Shown piece after piece: positions 61,437 through 64,000 of a stretch of 64,000 bases of DNA. Under the pieces are notes generated by a model. The model searched no databases, was not told the DNA's origin, and was given only the letters and a program-made list of their open reading frames with translations. Each line of letters begins with the position of its first letter. Position 1 is the stretch's first letter. A program made the translations under genes and the position numbers. Origin of the DNA: Marivita sp046592965 (GTDB lineage: Bacteria > Pseudomonadota > Alphaproteobacteria > Rhodobacterales > Rhodobacteraceae); assembly GCF_046592965.1 (NCBI RefSeq), contig NZ_JBISBV010000002.1:451693-515692 (forward strand). Reading direction: 5' to 3'.

Positions 61437-62108
61437 ATGACACTTCTTGATACCCTGCGCGGCGGTCTTGTCGTGTCCTGTCAGCCGGTTGACGATGGGC
61501 CGATGGATCGCCCCGATATCGTCGCGGCGATGGCTGCCGCCGCCGTGGCGGGTGGAGCGGACGGCCTTCGCATCGAGGGTGTCGCCAATCTGAAAGCCAC
61601 GCGAGCCGCAGTGTCGGTGCCGATCGTCGCCATCCTGAAACGCGATCTGGCAGACAGTCCGGTGCGGATCACCCCGTATCTCGACGACGTGCGCGCACTG
61701 GCTAGGGCAGGTGCCGACATCATCGCCTATGATGCAACCGACCGGCCCCGCCCCGAAACAAGCGCGGCACTTGTTGCCGAAATCCGCGCTGCGGGCGTGA
61801 TGGCGATGGCCGATTGCTCGACACTGGCGGATGGCAAACGGGCTCAGGCGGAAGGGGCGGCAATCCTCGGCACAACCTTGTCGGGCTACACCGAAGAGAC
61901 CTCCGGGCGCGGTGACGGAGTCGACACCGATCTGATCCGCGCGTTTCATGATCTGGGCGCGTTCGTCATGGCCGAAGGCCGGGTCAACACGCCCGACCTT
62001 GCCGCTCTGGCGATGGCGTCGGGTGCCGATGCCGTGACCGTCGGCACCGCGCTGACGCGACTGGAGCATGTCACCGGTTGGTTCAAGGCCGCGGTCAAGG
62101 CTGTCTGA
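61437..62108 (+). CDS. nanE: N-acetylmannosamine-6-phosphate 2-epimerase
   Basis: The 223-residue TIM-barrel enzyme converts ManNAc-6-phosphate to GlcNAc-6-phosphate. The sequence GGLVVSCQPVDDGPMDRPDIVAAMAAAAVAGGADGLRIEG, KRDLADSPVRITPYLDDV and LGTTLSGYTEET contains the conserved Gln, Arg and Lys of the NanE active site. Its TGA overlaps the nanK ATG by one base, so the two are coupled. Confidence 0.95.
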   Translation: MTLLDTLRGGLVVSCQPVDDGPMDRPDIVAAMAAAAVAGGADGLRIEGVANLKATRAAVSVPIVAILKRDLADSPVRITPYLDDVRALARAGADIIAYDATDRPRPETSAALVAEIRAAGVMAMADCSTLADGKRAQAEGAAILGTTLSGYTEETSGRGDGVDTDLIRAFHDLGAFVMAEGRVNTPDLAALAMASGADAVTVGTALTRLEHVTGWFKAAVKAV

Positions 62109-63016
62109 TGCAGGATATGTCTCGCAATTCCCTGACCGGCTTCGCCGCCGATCTGGGCGGCACCAAGATCGCTGCTGCCCGGATCGAGAACGGCACCGTC
62201 GTGGACCGTCTGATCGCACCGACAGACAGCGCCGCCGATCCCGAGGCGCAAATCGCGACGATCGGCAGTCTGCTTGTCAAACTGGGTCACGAGGCCGGCG
62301 CACCGCTGGGCGTGGCCGTGGCCGGGCGCGTGGATGCTTCGGGCGCATGGCACGCGGTCAATCGAGGGACGCTGCCAGCGATCCTCGGGTTCGGGCTGGA
62401 ACAATATCTCAATCGCCGCTTTGGCGCCGCCACATGCCTGAATGACGCAGCGGCTGCGGCATTCGCCGAAGGGCTGTTCGGTGCCGGGCGTGACAGCGAC
62501 AGCTTTGCCTATCTGACCGTGTCCACGGGCGTTGGCGGTGGGCTGGTTCTGGGCAAACGACTGGTGTCGAGCGCAAACGGTCTGGCCGGGCATGTCGGGT
62601 TTGTCACCAGCAGATTCGCCAGCCTTCCGTGCGGCAGTGGACGAATGGCGACCGTCGAGAGCACAGCCGGCGGGCGCGGAATTGCCGCCGCCGCCGCTGC
62701 GGGCGGACATCCGGGGATGGACGCGCGGGCAGTTTTTGCGGCCGCTGCGCAAGGTGAGCATTGGGCTGAAGGCATCGTTGCCAATTCAGCCAAAGCCGTC
62801 GCAGCACTGATCGGCGATCTTGCCGCCATTCTCGGCCTTGAAACAGTGGCGATGGGCGGCAGCATCGGCCTTGCCCCCGGATATATCGAGCACACCCGCT
62901 CCGCACTTGACGAGGAACCGGCGCTTTTTCGGCCGACCCTCGTCGCGGCAGAGCTTGGCCATGACGCGCCGCTGATCGGCGCACTGGCCGCCCATTTGAG
63001 AAAGGAACACCCATGA
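62108..63016 (+). CDS. nanK: N-acetylmannosamine kinase, ROK family
   Basis: The 302-residue protein phosphorylates ManNAc at O6. ATP-binding motifs are FAADLGGTKIAAARI and STGVGGGLVL. The catalytic Asp is in CLNDAAAAAFAE. The ROK zinc motif CxCGxxGC is degenerate (LPCGSGRMATVES, with a single Cys), so this enzyme probably does not bind the structural zinc of many ROK kinases. The ATG at 62108 overlaps the nanE stop; a frame from 62078 lies within nanE. Confidence 0.9.
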   Translation: MQDMSRNSLTGFAADLGGTKIAAARIENGTVVDRLIAPTDSAADPEAQIATIGSLLVKLGHEAGAPLGVAVAGRVDASGAWHAVNRGTLPAILGFGLEQYLNRRFGAATCLNDAAAAAFAEGLFGAGRDSDSFAYLTVSTGVGGGLVLGKRLVSSANGLAGHVGFVTSRFASLPCGSGRMATVESTAGGRGIAAAAAAGGHPGMDARAVFAAAAQGEHWAEGIVANSAKAVAALIGDLAAILGLETVAMGGSIGLAPGYIEHTRSALDEEPALFRPTLVAAELGHDAPLIGALAAHLRKEHP

Positions 63017-63795
63017 AGGTCCTGATCCTTCCCGACGAACACTCCGCCATGCAACGTGCCGCTGACATCGTGGCCCGGACCGTGCGGAACAAGCCGGATG
63101 CGGTGTTGGGGCTTGCCACCGGCGGCACCATGCTGCCGCTCTACGAGGCACTTGCGCAGCGTCACCGCGACGAGGGGCTGTCGTTCGCCGCCACGACCAG
63201 TTTCAATCTGGATGAATATATCGGTTTGGCTCCCGAACATCCCTGTTCCTATCACAGCTACATGCGCGAGGCCTTTTTCGACCGCGTCGATATTGACCGG
63301 ACCCGCACCCATCTGCCCAAGGGCGACGCCGATGATCCACAGGCCGCGTCGCTTGAATACGAGGCCTTGATCGAGAACGCCGGAGGCATTGACCTGCAAC
63401 TTCTCGGGATCGGCCAGAACGGCCATATCGGCTTCAACGAACCGACTGCCAGCCTCGGCTCGCGCACGCGCATCAAGACCCTGACCGACAGCACCAGACG
63501 CGCCAATCAACGCTATTTCAACTCCTTCGAAGAAACGCCGCGCTATGCCATAACCATGGGTGTCGCCACCATCCTCGCGTCGCGCAAATGCCTTTTGCTT
63601 GCCACCGGAGAGGCCAAGGCCGACGCCGTCGCCCGCATGGTCGAAGGCCCGCTCAGCGCCGCATGCCCCGCCTCGGCACTGCAATTGCACGCGAAAGCCA
63701 CCATCATTCTCGATGACGCCGCCGCCGGACAGTTGACGCTCACGGATTACTACGAAAACGTCCACCCGCAGGGTCGCGATAGCGTCTTTGATTGA
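63013..63795 (+). CDS. nagB: Glucosamine-6-phosphate deaminase
   Basis: The 260-residue enzyme converts glucosamine-6-phosphate to fructose-6-phosphate and ammonia. It shows LGLATGGTMLPLYEAL, the SFNLDEYIGLAPEHPCSYHSYM active-site segment, LLGIGQNGHIGFNEP, and SRTRIKTLTDSTRRAN. It overlaps nanK by 4 nt and ends the visible operon. The intermediate deacetylase NagA, needed to feed it from GlcNAc-6-phosphate, is not in the window. Confidence 0.95.
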   Translation: MKVLILPDEHSAMQRAADIVARTVRNKPDAVLGLATGGTMLPLYEALAQRHRDEGLSFAATTSFNLDEYIGLAPEHPCSYHSYMREAFFDRVDIDRTRTHLPKGDADDPQAASLEYEALIENAGGIDLQLLGIGQNGHIGFNEPTASLGSRTRIKTLTDSTRRANQRYFNSFEETPRYAITMGVATILASRKCLLLATGEAKADAVARMVEGPLSAACPASALQLHAKATIILDDAAAGQLTLTDYYENVHPQGRDSVFD

Positions 63796-63916
63796 TTTTT
63801 GGCTGAGGTTCGTTTCCGGCTTGCAGCGTCGTTAACCTGAGCCGAGCGACCGCGACACGCCCGCGGTCCATTCTTTGCGTCAGTGCTGAGTCGGATTGGC
63901 CAAAGTGGCGGAGGGA

Positions 63917-64000
63917 ATGACTCGAAAACTAAATCGGCTGTTTTGGCAGTTCGGGTCGAGTCTAGACGCCAGGAAAATCCCTGAAATCTTGAGAAATCTG
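63917..64000 (+). CDS. Possible start of an unknown gene, cut by window edge
   Basis: An ATG after GGAGG (only 2 nt spacing, close for a good site) opens a frame of 28 codons (MTRKLNRLFWQFGSSLDARK onward) that runs off the end. No family can be named from so short a piece. The preceding 121 bp after nagB show no gene. Confidence 0.3.
   Translation, partial: MTRKLNRLFWQFGSSLDARKIPEILRNL

Noticed and set aside
63796..63916. A tRNA or regulatory RNA after nagB
   Set aside because: No cloverleaf or strong hairpin with a T-run could be drawn in this stretch.
1..64000. CRISPR arrays, rRNA genes, insertion sequences, toxin-antitoxin pairs or known defence operons
   Set aside because: None was found on either strand. 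The short repeats seen are limited to the two 22-bp copies near terS and the paired terminators.

Overview
The window looks like a piece of chromosome from a marine-type alphaproteobacterium of the Rhodobacterales (Roseobacter-like). The evidence is GC-rich coding sequence, a thymidylate kinase / D,D-carboxypeptidase / SPOR-lipoprotein arrangement, three TRAP transporters, a complete TorTSR/TorA trimethylamine N-oxide system, a periplasmic sulfide:quinone reductase-like module and a sialic acid operon. No rRNA, insertion sequence or CRISPR array was seen.

Layout. 1-2241: cell-envelope and nucleotide genes on the minus strand. 2424-2513: tRNA-Ser(TGA), whose 3' end is the apparent attachment site of an ~11.5 kb integrated element (about 2498-14050). 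That element carries a tyrosine integrase, an unknown 110-residue gene, a minus-strand head module (unknown protein, lambda-type portal, a prohead protease fused to the major capsid protein, gpW-like connector, gpD-like decoration protein) and a plus-strand module (unknown protein, primase-polymerase/helicase split by a frameshift, Nu1-like small terminase, GpA-like large terminase). It has DNA packaging and capsid genes but no tail, baseplate or lysis genes. That composition matches a capsid-forming phage satellite that would borrow tails from a helper phage, rather than a complete prophage. This is the most unusual item in the window.

14228-17989: an OsmF/YehYXW-type osmoprotectant ABC transporter. 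18053-22118: a small NAD(P)-binding protein, then Ku and LigD (two-gene non-homologous end joining). 22276-26273: a TakP-like TRAP binding protein converging on a TRAP permease pair, with an orphan lipoprotein between two near-identical terminators. 26369-28873: a short-chain dehydrogenase and a catalase. 28959-34971: an RND efflux operon headed by a cytochrome b561 and divergent from a TetR regulator, with a clear inverted-repeat operator between them. 35097-38295: a sulfide module (TDT-family exporter, periplasmic DsrE-like protein, Tat-exported SQR-like flavoprotein, small membrane protein) preceded by an ATTC-N8-GAAT site.

38328-48302: torT and torS are divergent with overlapping start codons, torR is convergent with torS, and TorA carries a C-terminal haem-c motif. 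Two molybdenum cofactor genes (moeA, moaA) and a carboxymuconolactone-decarboxylase-like protein follow. 48318-55461: a GntR regulator, a gamma-glutamyltransferase, a TRAP transporter, an RraA-like protein and a D-2-hydroxyacid dehydrogenase form a catabolic module of unknown substrate. 55579-63795: sialic acid catabolism (nanM, nanA, nanR, siaPQM, nanE, nanK, nagB) with nagA not visible.

All functional calls rest on reading translated sequences and motifs by eye. No similarity search was run.
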